From CAVXTF01 sp963701375 (GTDB taxonomy: Bacteria; Actinomycetota; Acidimicrobiia; Acidimicrobiales; CAVXTF01): a DNA stretch of 64,000 nt. Numbering within the stretch: position 1 is the first letter of the stretch; each line of letters opens with the position of its first letter. Below the pieces are notes generated by a model. That model was not told where the DNA came from and searched no databases. It worked only from the letters and a program-made list of their open reading frames with translations. Position numbers and translations under genes: made by a program. This document shows, piece by piece, positions 25,611 to 35,852 of the stretch. The stretch spans positions 310,001 through 374,000 of the forward strand of contig CAVOZT010000004.1 in the NCBI GenBank assembly GCA_963701375.1, read 5' to 3'.

Positions 25611-26126
25611 ATGATCACCGTGCTCCTGCTGTCGTCCGCCGGCCCGTCCGCCGCCGTGTCGGCTCCGACCGGGGCCGCCTTCGACACCGTGCTCCTGCTT
25701 CACATCATTTGTGTCGTGGTTGCGTTCGCCTCTCTGCTCGTGACCGGGACGCAGGCGTGGCGGGCACGAGGTGGACCCGAGTCGCCGGGCAGCGAGAGCG
25801 TCTCCCGTTACCTGAAGCCGGGCGTCAACTGGCCGGGCCGGTCGCTCTACGGCGTTCTCGTTCTGGGGTTCGCACTCGTTTTGATGAGCCGGGGGTCATA
25901 TGACCTGGAGGACGGCTTCGTGCAGGTGGGTCTTGTGCTCTGGATCGTCTGTGCTGGCCTGGGCGAGCTCGTCGTATGGCCCGCCGAGCGTCGTTTGCAG
26001 CGCATCGTCTCGGGTGGATGGGAGCGTCAGGAGTCGCTCGAGCTCGGGGCCCGAGTGGCGGTGTCTGCCTGGGTGACCTGCGCGCTGGTCGTCGCGGCTT
26101 CGGTGCTGATGGTCCAGAAGCCCTGA
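25611..26126 (+). CDS. Four-helix integral membrane protein, unknown function
   Basis: Protein of 171 residues with four hydrophobic segments at about residues 25-48, 75-93, 104-121 and 146-167, and conserved-looking Trp, Pro and Glu between them (WPAERRLQ). The general pattern resembles DUF2269-type membrane proteins, but I cannot confirm the family. It lies directly upstream of the cysteine desulfurase gene on the same strand, with a separate promoter likely in between. Confidence 0.65.
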   Translation: MITVLLLSSAGPSAAVSAPTGAAFDTVLLLHIICVVVAFASLLVTGTQAWRARGGPESPGSESVSRYLKPGVNWPGRSLYGVLVLGFALVLMSRGSYDLEDGFVQVGLVLWIVCAGLGELVVWPAERRLQRIVSGGWERQESLELGARVAVSAWVTCALVVAASVLMVQKP

Positions 26127-26161
26127 GGGAGCCTTCGCACCCCTCCGTTTATGCTCGGACC

Positions 26162-27337
26162 GTGGAGGCGTACCTGGATCACGCTTCGACGTCGCCTCTT
26201 CGACCGGAGGCGCTCGCGGCGATGCTCCCCTTGTTGGCCGACAATTACGGCAATCCCTCGGCGGCGAACGCACCGGGACGGCGCGCACGCCTCGTGCTCG
26301 ACGAGGCCCGCGACCAGCTCGCCTATTGCCTTGGATGCGCTCCGGGCGAGGTCGTGTTCTGCTCCGGAGGCACCGAGGCCGCCAACATGGCCGTCTTCGG
26401 GACGATGGCGGCTGCGGACGAAAGCACGAATCCGACCGCTCTGTGCACGGCTATAGAGCACCCGGCAGTGCTCAGGCCGGTTCTCGATCGCAAAGGGAGC
26501 ACGGTGCGGGTCGAGTCCAACGGAGTCCTCGACCTCGACGCACTCGAGTCCAAGCTCGGTCCGGACGTGGCTTTGGTTGCGGTCATGCTCGCCAACAACG
26601 AGATCGGCACCGTGCAGCCAGTCACCCAGGTCGCAGAGCTCGTTCGCTCTCTTGCTCCTCGGGCGGCGCTCCTCGTCGACGCGGTCCATGCAATTGGATG
26701 GTTGGACGTCGCCGAGGTCTGTTCCGGCGCGGACATGATCGCGGTGAGCGCACACAAGTTCGGCGGCCCGAAGGGCACGGGAGCACTGGTCGTCAGGTCC
26801 GGTACGCACTGGACCCCGGTCGGCCTCGGCGGTGCCCAGGAGCGTGAGAGGCGACCCGGGACCGAGAACCTGGCGGGAATAGCAGGCATGGCGGCGGCCC
26901 TCAGAGCAGCGACGCTGGAAATGCCGCAGGCGGTTGTGCGAATCGCATCGCAGCGCGACCGGCTCGCGGATTCGAACTGCTCCTCGGTGGGCGGGGTGTT
27001 CGAGACGGCGGTGGAACTCGGGCCGGACGGCAAGCCGGATCGGTCACGAAAGGTCGCTTCGAGCTGTCACCTGATTGTCGAAGGAGTCGAGCGCGACGAG
27101 CTGCTGTTCCTGCTCGACTCCGAGGGTGTCTATGCGTCGGCGGGATCGGCGTGCGCCTCCGGATCGGCGGAGCCGAGCCACGTGCTCGAGGCGATCGGCG
27201 TCGACCCGAGCGCGAAGGACGGTCTCGGTTCGGCGTTGCGCCTCTCGCTCGGTCACACTACGACCGACGCCGAGATCGACCACGCGATCTCAGTCGTCCC
27301 GAAGGTGGTCGAGCACCTGAGGGCGAGCCTCGCGTAG
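26162..27337 (+). CDS. Cysteine desulfurase (IscS/NifS family)
   Basis: PLP enzyme that takes sulfur from cysteine, here most likely for the tRNA 2-thiouridine made by MnmA further along the same strand, and for Fe-S clusters. It has 391 residues with YLDHASTSPLRPEA, GGTEAANMAVFG, the PLP lysine in SAHKFGGPKGTGA, RPGTENLAGI and the persulfide cysteine in YASAGSACASGSAEPSHV. TATGCT (26150-26155) lies 6 nt before the GTG, the clearest leaderless promoter in the window. Two minus-strand genes separate it from mnmA. Confidence 0.93.
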   Translation: MEAYLDHASTSPLRPEALAAMLPLLADNYGNPSAANAPGRRARLVLDEARDQLAYCLGCAPGEVVFCSGGTEAANMAVFGTMAAADESTNPTALCTAIEHPAVLRPVLDRKGSTVRVESNGVLDLDALESKLGPDVALVAVMLANNEIGTVQPVTQVAELVRSLAPRAALLVDAVHAIGWLDVAEVCSGADMIAVSAHKFGGPKGTGALVVRSGTHWTPVGLGGAQERERRPGTENLAGIAGMAAALRAATLEMPQAVVRIASQRDRLADSNCSSVGGVFETAVELGPDGKPDRSRKVASSCHLIVEGVERDELLFLLDSEGVYASAGSACASGSAEPSHVLEAIGVDPSAKDGLGSALRLSLGHTTTDAEIDHAISVVPKVVEHLRASLA

Positions 27338-27346
27338 AGCGGACCG

Positions 27347-28333
27347 TCAGTGGCGCGTGATCTCCAATCTCGGTTCGAGGGGATCGGCGTTCAGCTGAAC
27401 CGTACCGCCGATCGGAAACGTGATCATCGGACTGGTGTGTCCAAAATCAACGTTGGCCAACACCGGGAGACGGGACAGCTCGCGCTTCGTGCTGACGATT
27501 TGTTCCAATAAATCCCGGGTCATTCCGCTGGCGCGCTGGAACCGTCCGATCACCATCCCGCGCACCCCGGCGAAGCCAGGTTGCTGGAGCAGCGACACCA
27601 GGTCGCGATCGAAGTCCCAGGGTCTCACCTGATCGTCGTCCTCGACGAATACGACGGAATCTTCGAGAGAGGGAAAGAACGTGGTTCCCTGCAGCAGATT
27701 CAGAGTGCACAAGTTGCCACCGAGGATCGTGCCGGTGGCTTCGCCGCCTTTGAGCACCCACCATCCCGGGTTATCCATGACCTCGCGGTTGTCCTGGTCG
27801 ATGAACCACAGGTCGTCGCTCCACTCCGGAGACGGCACGACGGCGATCGGCGAATCTTCGAAGAGGCAGGCTCGAAAACCCTCCTCCGTGTAGTCGAAAT
27901 GCTTCTTCATGCCGAAGGTCGAGTAGTGCGGTCCCGAGTACGTGACCAGATCGGACCGGGCGTAGAGCGCATTGCCTAGCGCAGTTATGTCGGAAAAACC
28001 GCACAGCGGCTTCGGATTCTCCGCCACGAGCTCGTAGTCGATGCCCGCTAGCAGTTGGTTGCTGTTGAATCCTCCAATCACCGTGATGATCCCGTCCACG
28101 TCCGGGTCCACGAACGCATCGTGAAGATCTGCCAGCCGGTTCTCGACCGACGATGACGAGAAGTCGTCGCAAACCTCAACGTTCTCGCCGAAGCTCACGC
28201 GCAGGCCGAGGTCGCCGCCCAGCCGGGTGTCGGCCTGGTTGCGCAGATCTGCGCTGATGATGCCGAGCGAGCGTGACGGAGCGATGACCCGGACATGCGA
28301 ACCTGGTCGCAGCTTGTGAGGGAAGGTGCCCAC
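27347..28333 (-). CDS. S66-family peptidase (LD-carboxypeptidase / MccF-like)
   Basis: Serine peptidase of 328 residues. The nucleophile Ser lies in LCGFSDITAL, and the other triad blocks are visible as VVFVEDDD (Glu) and VDFGHTSPMITFPIGG (His). Family members either trim LD-linked muropeptides for cell-wall recycling or, as with MccF, cleave microcin-C-like toxic nucleotides. The WWVLKGGEATGTILGGNL segment fits the MccF-like branch, but the sequence does not decide. It begins 4 nt after the acyl-CoA ligase gene on the minus strand, so the two are probably one operon. Confidence 0.82.
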   Translation of the reverse strand: MGTFPHKLRPGSHVRVIAPSRSLGIISADLRNQADTRLGGDLGLRVSFGENVEVCDDFSSSSVENRLADLHDAFVDPDVDGIITVIGGFNSNQLLAGIDYELVAENPKPLCGFSDITALGNALYARSDLVTYSGPHYSTFGMKKHFDYTEEGFRACLFEDSPIAVVPSPEWSDDLWFIDQDNREVMDNPGWWVLKGGEATGTILGGNLCTLNLLQGTTFFPSLEDSVVFVEDDDQVRPWDFDRDLVSLLQQPGFAGVRGMVIGRFQRASGMTRDLLEQIVSTKRELSRLPVLANVDFGHTSPMITFPIGGTVQLNADPLEPRLEITRH

Positions 28334-28337
28334 AGTC

Positions 28338-29884
28338 CTAGTTGACGAGCCGATCCCTGCTCTCCCAGTAGGGCTTGCGGAGCTTGAACTTCTGGAGCTT
28401 CCCGGTCGCTGTCCTGTCGAGCTCTGTACGGAACTCGACCGAGTGAGGAGCCTTGTAGTGCGCCATTCGCGACCTGCAGTGGTCGATCAGGTCCTGCTCG
28501 GTCGCGTGGCCGTCGGCGCGGAGGACGACCAATGCCTTGACCGACTCACCCCACTTGTCGTCGGGGACTCCGATGACCGCGACTTCCGCTACTGCGCCGT
28601 GTTGGTAGAGGCAGTCCTCGACCTCGATGGACGACACGTTTTCCCCACCCGAGATGATGACGTCCTTCTTGCGGTCCGACACTACGAGGTAGGGACCGTC
28701 GAACCAGCCACCGTCTCCCGTGTGGAACCAACCGCCCTCGAGAGCATCCGCCGTCGCGTCCGGTTGCTCCCAATAGCCGGCGAAGACGTGATTGGACCGA
28801 GCCAATATCTCGCCCGAGTCGTCGATGTCGATGCTGACGCCTATGGCAGGCACCCCCGCCGCGAGAGTGCGACCGCCCTCTCCGCGGAGTCGAGCGCCGA
28901 CCACTCGTCAGGGGCTCTGTTGATCGTCAGCAACGGAGCCGTCTCGGTCAACCCGTAGATCTGTATGACCTCCCAACCGAGTTCGGTCTCGACGCGCTCG
29001 ATGGTGCGCGACGGTGGCGGTGCGCCTGCCATGACGATCCGGACGCGTCCTGCTCCCGGAACGGCAGTTCCAGCCTCGATGCGAGCCTGTGCCGCTTCGA
29101 GGATCGAGGCCACGACCGCGGGCGCCGCACACATGAGCGTCACGTCCTCGGCTTCGACGCGGTCGAGAATCGTGCTGCCGTCGATCTTCCGTTGCACCAC
29201 GTGAGTGCCGCCCATTCCGGTGACCGCATAGGGCATTCCCCAACCGTTGCAGTGGAACATCGGGAGGGTGTGAAGCAGGCGGTCGCGGTCGGTGACCGTG
29301 GTGTGCCATCCGAACGTGACGGCATTGATCCAGCAGTTGCGGTGGGTCAGCTGGACACCCTTGGGCCGCGCCGTCGTGCCGGACGTGTAGTTGATCGAGC
29401 AGGAGAAGTCCTCGTCGATCTCCGGACGCGTCGGCTGTGCGCCGTCCGCGGCCGGGGCGAGCAGGTCCGCGTCGGCGACGCCGTCCAACACAATCCGGTC
29501 CTTCACCGGTACCCCGTCGAGGGCGTCGGCGAGCTCGGGATCGACGAGGAGCAGACGCGATCCGGAGTGCTCCAGGATGTACGCGATCTCCTCGGCGTTG
29601 AGCCGGAAGTTGACCGGGACCAGGACGCGGCCGTACCCGCTCACCCCGAAGAAGGACGCAAGGAATCGCCCGGAGTTCGGGCTGACGATGGCCACGCGCT
29701 CACCCGGGCCGATTCCCATGCCCTCGAGCGCGATAGCCATGCCCCTCGCCCTTGCCTCGAGCTCCGCGTACGTGATTCGGCCGAGTGATCCGGCGACCCC
29801 CGGCTCGTCCACGAGCGCGAGGCGTTCCGGGTGGACGAAGGCAGCCCTGTCCAGGAAGTCTCCGACGGTCAGAGGCACGCGCAT
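28338..29884 (-). CDS. AMP-forming acyl-CoA ligase/synthetase, one frameshift
   Basis: Adenylate-forming enzyme that activates a carboxylic acid to its CoA thioester. The first frame (start 29884) carries INYTSGTTARPKGVQLTHRN (P-loop), MFHCNGWGMPY and IQIYGLTETAP. The second carries GEILARSNHVFAGYW, GWFHTGDGGWFD, VSDRKKDVIISGGENVSS and the C-terminal lysine block RTATGKLQK. One G is missing from a run seen as C5 on the plus strand at 28853-28857; restoring it gives SRRGVPAIGV. Substrate length is unknown. A TACGAT (29899-29894) 9 nt before the ATG is a likely -10. Confidence 0.9.
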
Positions 29885-29939
29885 GGCCTTCGGATCGTAG
29901 CCCCGCGGCGTCGTCCCACCCTCGTCCTACTCTGTACCC

Positions 29940-30977
29940 GTGCGCGTGATGGTGGCGATGTCCGGAGGGGTCGACTCTTCTGTCGCGGCCGCTTTATTGA
30001 AGGAGCGGGGTCACGACGTTGTCGGTGTGACCTTGAAGCTGTGGGGAGGGGCCTCTGACTCTGGATGCTGCTCCGTCGCGGACGTCGATGACGCGCGGCG
30101 CGTTTCAGAGCAGCTCGGTCTGGATCACCACACCTTTGACCTCGTCTCGGATTTCGAGCAGAACGTGGTGGGTCCGTACGTCGAGGCCCACGCAAGCGGA
30201 CGCACCCCGAACCCGTGCGTGGAGTGCAACCGTCACGTCAAGTTCGGCAAGCTTCTTTCCCGGGCGCGTCGTCTCGGTTTCGACGCGCTGGCGACGGGGC
30301 ACCACGCGAGGGTGGATGCGATCGCGGGTACGTGGCGCCTGCGCCGGGGGATCGACGCCGCCAAGGACCAGTCGTATGTGTTGTCGATGCTCACACAGCG
30401 CGAGCTCTGCCACCTTCTGCTGCCGGTGGGCGATCTGACCAAGGCCGAGGTGAGGAGCCGGGCAACTGCGCTCGGTCTTCGCACGGCCGCCAAGCCCGAC
30501 AGTCAAGACGTCTGCTTCATCCATTCAGCGTCCGGCAGAAGCGCCTTCCTTGCAGGCCGGATGGCGCTTCATCCGGGCGTGGTCGTGGACCGGGAAGGAA
30601 GGAGCATCGGAGAGGTGCCTGCGGTCGAGCTCGTGACCATCGGGCAGCGAAAGGGTTTGGGTGTCGGAGGAAGCGAGACGCGCAGCTACGCGGTCGAGGT
30701 CAACGTCCCGCGCCGGCGGGTCGTGGTGGACAACGCGGAGAGAGCGAGGACCGACACCGTTCTGATAGGTCCGGCAACTTGGGTCGCCGACCCGTTCCCG
30801 ATCGGCGGCCGAGCGCTCGTGCAGTCGAGCGCACACGGTCGCGTGTTCGAAGCGGAGTACTCGGGCGACTCGTTGATCGCGAGCGAGCCCCAGCGCCCGG
30901 TGGCAAGTGGCCAGACCGTTGCGTTCTACGACCCCGACGACCCCGACACCGTCGTCGGCTCCGCACTGGCTGCTTGA
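29940..30977 (+). CDS. mnmA: tRNA-specific 2-thiouridylase MnmA
   Basis: Adds sulfur to uridine-34 of Lys, Glu and Gln tRNAs using persulfide sulfur relayed from a cysteine desulfurase. It has 345 residues with the PP-loop MVAMSGGVDSSVAAALL, catalytic Cys in RTPNPCVECNRHVKFG and second Cys in DSQDVCFI. TIGQRKGLG and the C-terminal barrel follow. TACTCT (29928-29933) is 6 nt before the GTG start, so a leaderless transcript is predicted. ligA follows closely on the same strand. Confidence 0.96.
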   Translation: MRVMVAMSGGVDSSVAAALLKERGHDVVGVTLKLWGGASDSGCCSVADVDDARRVSEQLGLDHHTFDLVSDFEQNVVGPYVEAHASGRTPNPCVECNRHVKFGKLLSRARRLGFDALATGHHARVDAIAGTWRLRRGIDAAKDQSYVLSMLTQRELCHLLLPVGDLTKAEVRSRATALGLRTAAKPDSQDVCFIHSASGRSAFLAGRMALHPGVVVDREGRSIGEVPAVELVTIGQRKGLGVGGSETRSYAVEVNVPRRRVVVDNAERARTDTVLIGPATWVADPFPIGGRALVQSSAHGRVFEAEYSGDSLIASEPQRPVASGQTVAFYDPDDPDTVVGSALAA

Positions 30978-30994
30978 GCGACGCGGCGCGAACG

Positions 30995-33137
30995 ATGTCG
31001 CTCGACGAGGTCCCTCCCGGCGACGCGGCGAGGGTCGACGACCTGAGGCGGCAGATCGTCTACCACAGCGCTCGCTATCACACAGACGACGCGCCCGAGA
31101 TATCAGACGCCGATTACGACGACCTCGTTCGCGAGCTCTCCGCACTCGAGGGTCGTTACCCCGAACTGAGGACCGCGGACTCGCCCACCCAGGGCGTCGG
31201 AGCACCACCGTCAACGTTGTTCGCCCCCGTCCGTCATCTCGTGCCGATGATGAGCCTCGACAACGCATTCGACGCGCCGAGCATGCAGGCGTGGGTGCAG
31301 AGGATGATCCGCGTCGCGGCCAGAGGCAGCAGAGGCTGCGTTCGTGTGCGAGCTCAAGATCGACGGTATCGCCATGTCGATCACCTATCGCGACGGACGG
31401 TTCGCTCAGGCCGCGACCCGTGGCGACGGTAGGACCGGCGAGGACGTCACGGCCAACGTCGCAACGGTCAAGGCTGTACCCGAGCGGCTCACGTGGCCCG
31501 CCAAGTCGGGGCCCGTTCCTTCGGTCGTAGAGGTGCGCGGCGAGGTGTACATGCCGCTTCGCGCGTTCGAAGACCTGAACCGGCGCCAGGCCGAGGCGGG
31601 GCAAAAAGTCTTCGCCAATCCCCGCAATTCGGCGGCGGGGTCGCTCAGGCAGAAAGACGCATCGATCACCGCGAAGCGCGAGCTTTCGTTCTGGGCGTAC
31701 CAGCTAGGCGGAGTCGAGGGGGCCGATGCTCCGCTTCGTCACTCGGAGGCACTTGCGCTTCTGAAGAAGTGCGGGCTGCCGGTCAACCCGACCACTCGTG
31801 TCGTGAAAGGGGCGGACGCCGCGTTAGAGGCGTGCCGGCACTGGGAGGAGCACCGACACGACCTCGACTACGAGATCGACGGCGTCGTCATCAAGGTGGA
31901 CGAGCTCGCCCTTCAGGCGAAGCTCGGCGCAACGTCTCACGCTCCGCGGTGGGCGATCGCCTACAAGTTCCCGCCCGAGGAGCGGACGACCAGGTTGACG
32001 ACAATCGAGATCTCGATCGGACGCACCGGCAGGGCGACGCCGTTCGCCGTGCTGGAACCGGTGGTCGTGGCCGGCTCGACGGTCTCTCTCGCCACGCTCC
32101 ACAACGAGGACCAGGTCCGCCTGAAAGACGTGCGTCCGGGCGACACCGTGCTCGTGCGGAAGGCCGGCGACGTGATCCCCGAGGTGATCGGACCGGTCCT
32201 CGCAGACCGCGACCCCAAGTCCAAGCCCTGGGTCTTCCCTAAGAAATGCCCGAGCTGCGGCGCACCGCTCGTTCGCCTTCCTGGCGAGAGCGACACCTTC
32301 TGCACCAACATCGAGTGCCCCGCTCAGCGCGTCCAGCGCATCGCACACTTCGGATCGCGTGGCGCGATGGACATCGAAGGCCTCGGCGAGAAGAGGGTCG
32401 TTCAGCTCGTCAGCCTCGGCCTCGTGTCGGACCCGGGAGACATCTACTCGCTTACAGCAGAGCAACTTGTTGCGCAGGAGCGGCTCGGAGAGCTCTCGTC
32501 AGACAACCTGCTGAGGGCGATCGAAACGTCCAAGCAGCGCGGGCTAGCCAGGCTTCTGGTCGCGCTCGGGATCCGGCATCTCGGAGGCACGGGGGCACGC
32601 GCCGTCGCCAGGGCGTTCGGCGATCTCGACTCGTTGCTCGACGCTCCCACCGAAGAGCTCGCCGCGGTAGCCGGTATCGGGCCGGTGATCGCAACGAGCG
32701 TCGCCGACTTCTTGGCTCTGCCGGCGAACAGGGCGGTGATCGACAAGCTGCGCGCGGCCGGCGTTTCGCTCTCTGAACCCGGGATCCCTGCGGGGGGCTT
32801 GAGAGCGTCGAGCACGGAGGGTGTCGAGGGCTCTTCCGGCTTGGGCGACGCGGCCACGTTCGGGTCCGCGCCGGGCGACGGCGCGCCGACGCTGGACGGT
32901 AAATCCGTGGTCGTCACCGGGACGGTCGAGGGGTTCACCCGCGAGGAGGCGGAGGTCGCCATCTTGTCGAGGGGCGGCAAGTCGCCGGGCAGCGTGTCCG
33001 CAAAGACGTTCGCCCTCGTGCTCGGCAGCGATCCGGGTGCCGCCAAACTCAAGAAGGCCGAAGAGCTCGGGATACCGGTAGTCGACGGCGAAGACTTCGA
33101 GGAGCTCCTCGAAACGGGAGAGCTCCCCTCGCACTGA
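30995..33137 (+). CDS. ligA: NAD-dependent DNA ligase LigA, one frameshift
   Basis: Essential ligase that seals nicks using NAD. The first frame carries the NAD-binding Ia region (YHTDDAPEISDADYDDLV, PMMSLDNAF). The second carries the adenylated lysine motif CELKIDG, FANPRNSAAGSLRQ, the OB fold, a four-Cys zinc finger (CPSC and CTNIEC), helix-hairpin-helix repeats and a C-terminal BRCT domain (SVVVTGTVEGFTREEAE). One extra base near 31310-31325 breaks the frame just before the active-site lysine. Removing it restores PEAAEAAFVCELKIDG. ATG 30995 is my start; a TTG at 30974 is possible. Confidence 0.94.
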
Positions 33138-33333
33138 ACGCGTGGCGCAGCCGTCCGGCCACGGTGGGCAGCCGGTCCGTCTCCGAGGGCTCTACCCGCC
33201 TGTGTCAGCGCGCTCGGTGTTGCGAACGTGCTTGGTGTGTCCACCGTTTCAGGTGGTGACGTCTGTACCCTAAGCACGGGGCGGAGGAACGGTCCCTGAA
33301 GGTCCGTCACTGCTAGTGACCAGGTAGCTCCCA
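33138..33333. promoter_or_regulatory. Putative promoter region of the PASTA kinase gene
   Basis: A TACCCT at 33266-33271 resembles a -10 hexamer. Immediately upstream lies an inverted repeat CCACC (33241-33245) and GGTGG (33252-33256) separated by 6 nt, placed where a -35 element or operator would be. The start codon is about 55 nt downstream of the predicted transcription start. Confidence 0.35.
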
Positions 33334-35479
33334 ATGGCAACTCTCACAGACACGATCGGCCGCGTCCTGTCCGGTCGCTACCGGATCGAGGCAGCAATAG
33401 GGACGGGAGCTTCGGCTCACGTCTACCTCGCGACGGACATCAGCCTGAAACGGCGCGTCGCGATCAAGATGCTGCACCCGGTGCTCGCGGCCGACCGCGC
33501 CTTCCTCCGGCGATTCCGCGCGGAAGCGCAGGCCGCCGCCTCGCTCACCCACCCGAACCTCGTCGCGGTCCACGATTGGGGCGAGGACGCGGACGGCCCT
33601 TACCTCGTACTCGAGTATCTCGGTGGGGGTTCGCTTCGCGATCTGCTCGACGACGGCCAGCCCCTCGGCCCGGCACACGTGGCGAGTATCGGGGCGCAGG
33701 CCGCGCACGGGCTCGCGTACGCGCACGCCCGAGGTTTCGTCCACCGCGACGTGAAGCCGGCGAACCTTCTGTTCGACGATGATCGGAGACGCCTCTGCGT
33801 CGCGGACTTCGGCCTGGCAAGGGCGCTCGCCGAGGCTGCATGGACAGAGCCGGTGGGTGCGACGCTCGGAACCGCGCGTTACGCGGCGCCTGAACAGGCT
33901 CAGGGGCGACGGGTGGACGGACGGGCTGACGTGTACGCACTCGCCCTCGTTCTCTACGAGGCGCTCACGGGGATCGTCCCTTTCAGCGCCGACACGACCA
34001 TCGGCACGCTCATGGCGCGCGTCGGTGCGCAACTTCCCGCACACGACTCTCTCTTTCCGCTCGAAGAGGTGCTTAGAGCGGCGTCCGCGCCTGAGCCCGA
34101 CGATCGCCTCAGCTCTTCCGAGCTCGCCCGATGGCTGTCGGAGGCGGCGCGCGAGCTTCCCGCGCCGGGAAGCCTTCCCGAGGGACGCCACAAGGCCTGG
34201 CGTCCATACGACGACATCACCGAGATGGGGACCTCTTCGCCCGAGTCGACAGTCACGGAATCAAGCCCCGACGCCGGCGCCGACGCAATGGCCCTCGCAT
34301 CAGCGATCGGAGTCGCCGACCGCGGCGTCGGGCACCGAGGCCGCGACGGCGCCTCCCGACACGTCGGGATCCGCCACGTCGGGCACAGCAACGCCGGGTG
34401 CGGGACCTGGAACGACCCAAGGCCCGACCATGTCGGGACCCGCGAGTGCCGCTCCACCGATTCCTCCGCTCGCGCCCCTTCGCACCACCACGGACACGAA
34501 GGATCTGACCGAGATCGGAGCGCCCGACACACAGTCCGGATACGGCGCGACCGCGAAGGAAGCGGTGGACAAGTCGATGCACCGCCGCAAGTGGCCGTGG
34601 GTGCTCGTGCTCGTGGTGATATTGCTCGGAGGCGCTGCCGCAGGCGGCCTGATCGCCGCCAAGAAAATTAACGTGGTGGTCATCCCGAGCCACAAGCTTC
34701 CGAGCCTCGACGGCCTCACCCCCGCCAAAGCGTCGGCGACGCTCGCGGCCGACCACTTCACCGTGCGCGTGACCGGCCACGTCTACAACGTGCTCGCTCC
34801 CGTCGGTTGGATCGTCTCGCAACTGCCCAAGGCGGGGACAAGCCTGAAGCAGGGGAGCATCGTCTCGGTCGTGACCTCGGCGGGGCCACCACCTGTGCCG
34901 GTGCCGGATTTGGGCTCGATCACAGCCGGAGGCTGCCCCGCCGTCACAGCTGTGCTGGCGACCTCACACCTGAAGACGGTGTGCACGTCGTCGACGTCCA
35001 TCACCGTCAAAGCCGGTGGAGTGATCGGCTACCAACCGACGACGACCGCCATCTGGGGAACAACGGTCACGGTGGTCATCTCGACGGGGCTGCCGCAGGT
35101 GGCTGTACCGAACCTCGCCGGGTTGTCCAAGAACGCGGTTTCCGCCGCGCTTTCGAAGGCGCACTTCGTGGCCGCGTTCTCGACGCCCCAATACTCGGAT
35201 TCGGTCCCCGTCGGTCAGCCGATCAGTTGGACCGGCGAGGGAACGAAGCTTTTCTACGGTTCGAAAGTGACCGTCGAGATGTCCCTCGGCCACGCGCCCA
35301 TAACAGTTCCAGACGTCGCGAACGGCCGGTACGACGTGTTGCAGGCCGAGGCCCTGTTGCGGTCAGACGGGTTCACGATCGGCGGGGCATACGGCCCGGC
35401 GGGGCCGGTGGTCTCAACGTTCCCCAAAGCGGGGCAGACGGTGCCGTACAACACCCCAGTCAACATCTACACCGCCTGA
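33334..35479 (+). CDS. Transmembrane Ser/Thr protein kinase with PASTA repeats, one frameshift
   Basis: PknB-type sensor kinase of about 714 residues after frame repair. The kinase domain has IGTGASAHVYLA (Gly loop), RRVAIKML (ATP lysine), FVHRDVKPANLL (catalytic loop) and VADFGLA. A Pro/Thr/Ser/Gly-rich linker leads to one membrane helix (WPWVLVLVVILLGGAAAGG). Outside the membrane come about four PASTA-like repeats with LDGLTPAKASATLAADHF and VPNLAGLSKNAVSAAL. Such repeats bind peptidoglycan fragments or lipid II in related kinases. One extra base lies in the linker between about 34250 and 34340, so neither domain is itself damaged. The CxxC-protein gene starts 16 nt after the stop. Confidence 0.9.
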
Positions 35480-35495
35480 GCCGAGAGGCGGTCCC

Positions 35496-35822
35496 CTGGA
35501 ACGTCGCTGCGAGCTCTGCGAGGCGGCGCGCCTCACGACTTGGTACCACGACGACGACCTGTGCTGGGTCGCCGAGTGCGAGATATGTGGTGTCCCCATG
35601 GTCGTCTGGCGCCGTCACGCCACCGATCCGTCAGACGAGGAGCTCGCAACGATGCTCGAGCACCTGGGAAGGGTCGCAGACGAGGTGCTCGGTGTCGGCA
35701 ACTGGTCAGTCGACCGGCACATGCGCCAGATTCCAGACCACTTCCACGCTCATGCTCGCGACCCGCACTGGTGGATGCGCCGTTTCGGAGGCGGCAATTT
35801 CCGCCCCATGCCGCGGACGTGA
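35496..35822 (+). CDS. Small CxxC/HIT-like actinobacterial protein, probable CTG start
   Basis: About 108 residues. It begins RRCELCEAARLTTWY and then AECEICGVPMVVWRRH, with two CxxC pairs likely to bind zinc. It ends NWSVDRHMRQIPDHFHAHARD, a His-rich block recalling HIT-family hydrolases. No ATG, GTG or TTG in this frame precedes the first CxxC. The CTG at 35496 has AGAGG at 35484-35488, well spaced, so I take it as start; an ATG at 35598 would delete both CxxC pairs. A base error hiding a normal start is the alternative. Function unknown. Confidence 0.65.
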   Translation: MERRCELCEAARLTTWYHDDDLCWVAECEICGVPMVVWRRHATDPSDEELATMLEHLGRVADEVLGVGNWSVDRHMRQIPDHFHAHARDPHWWMRRFGGGNFRPMPRT

Positions 35823-35852
35823 CTCTCGACGACTGCTGCAGATGATTCGCGC

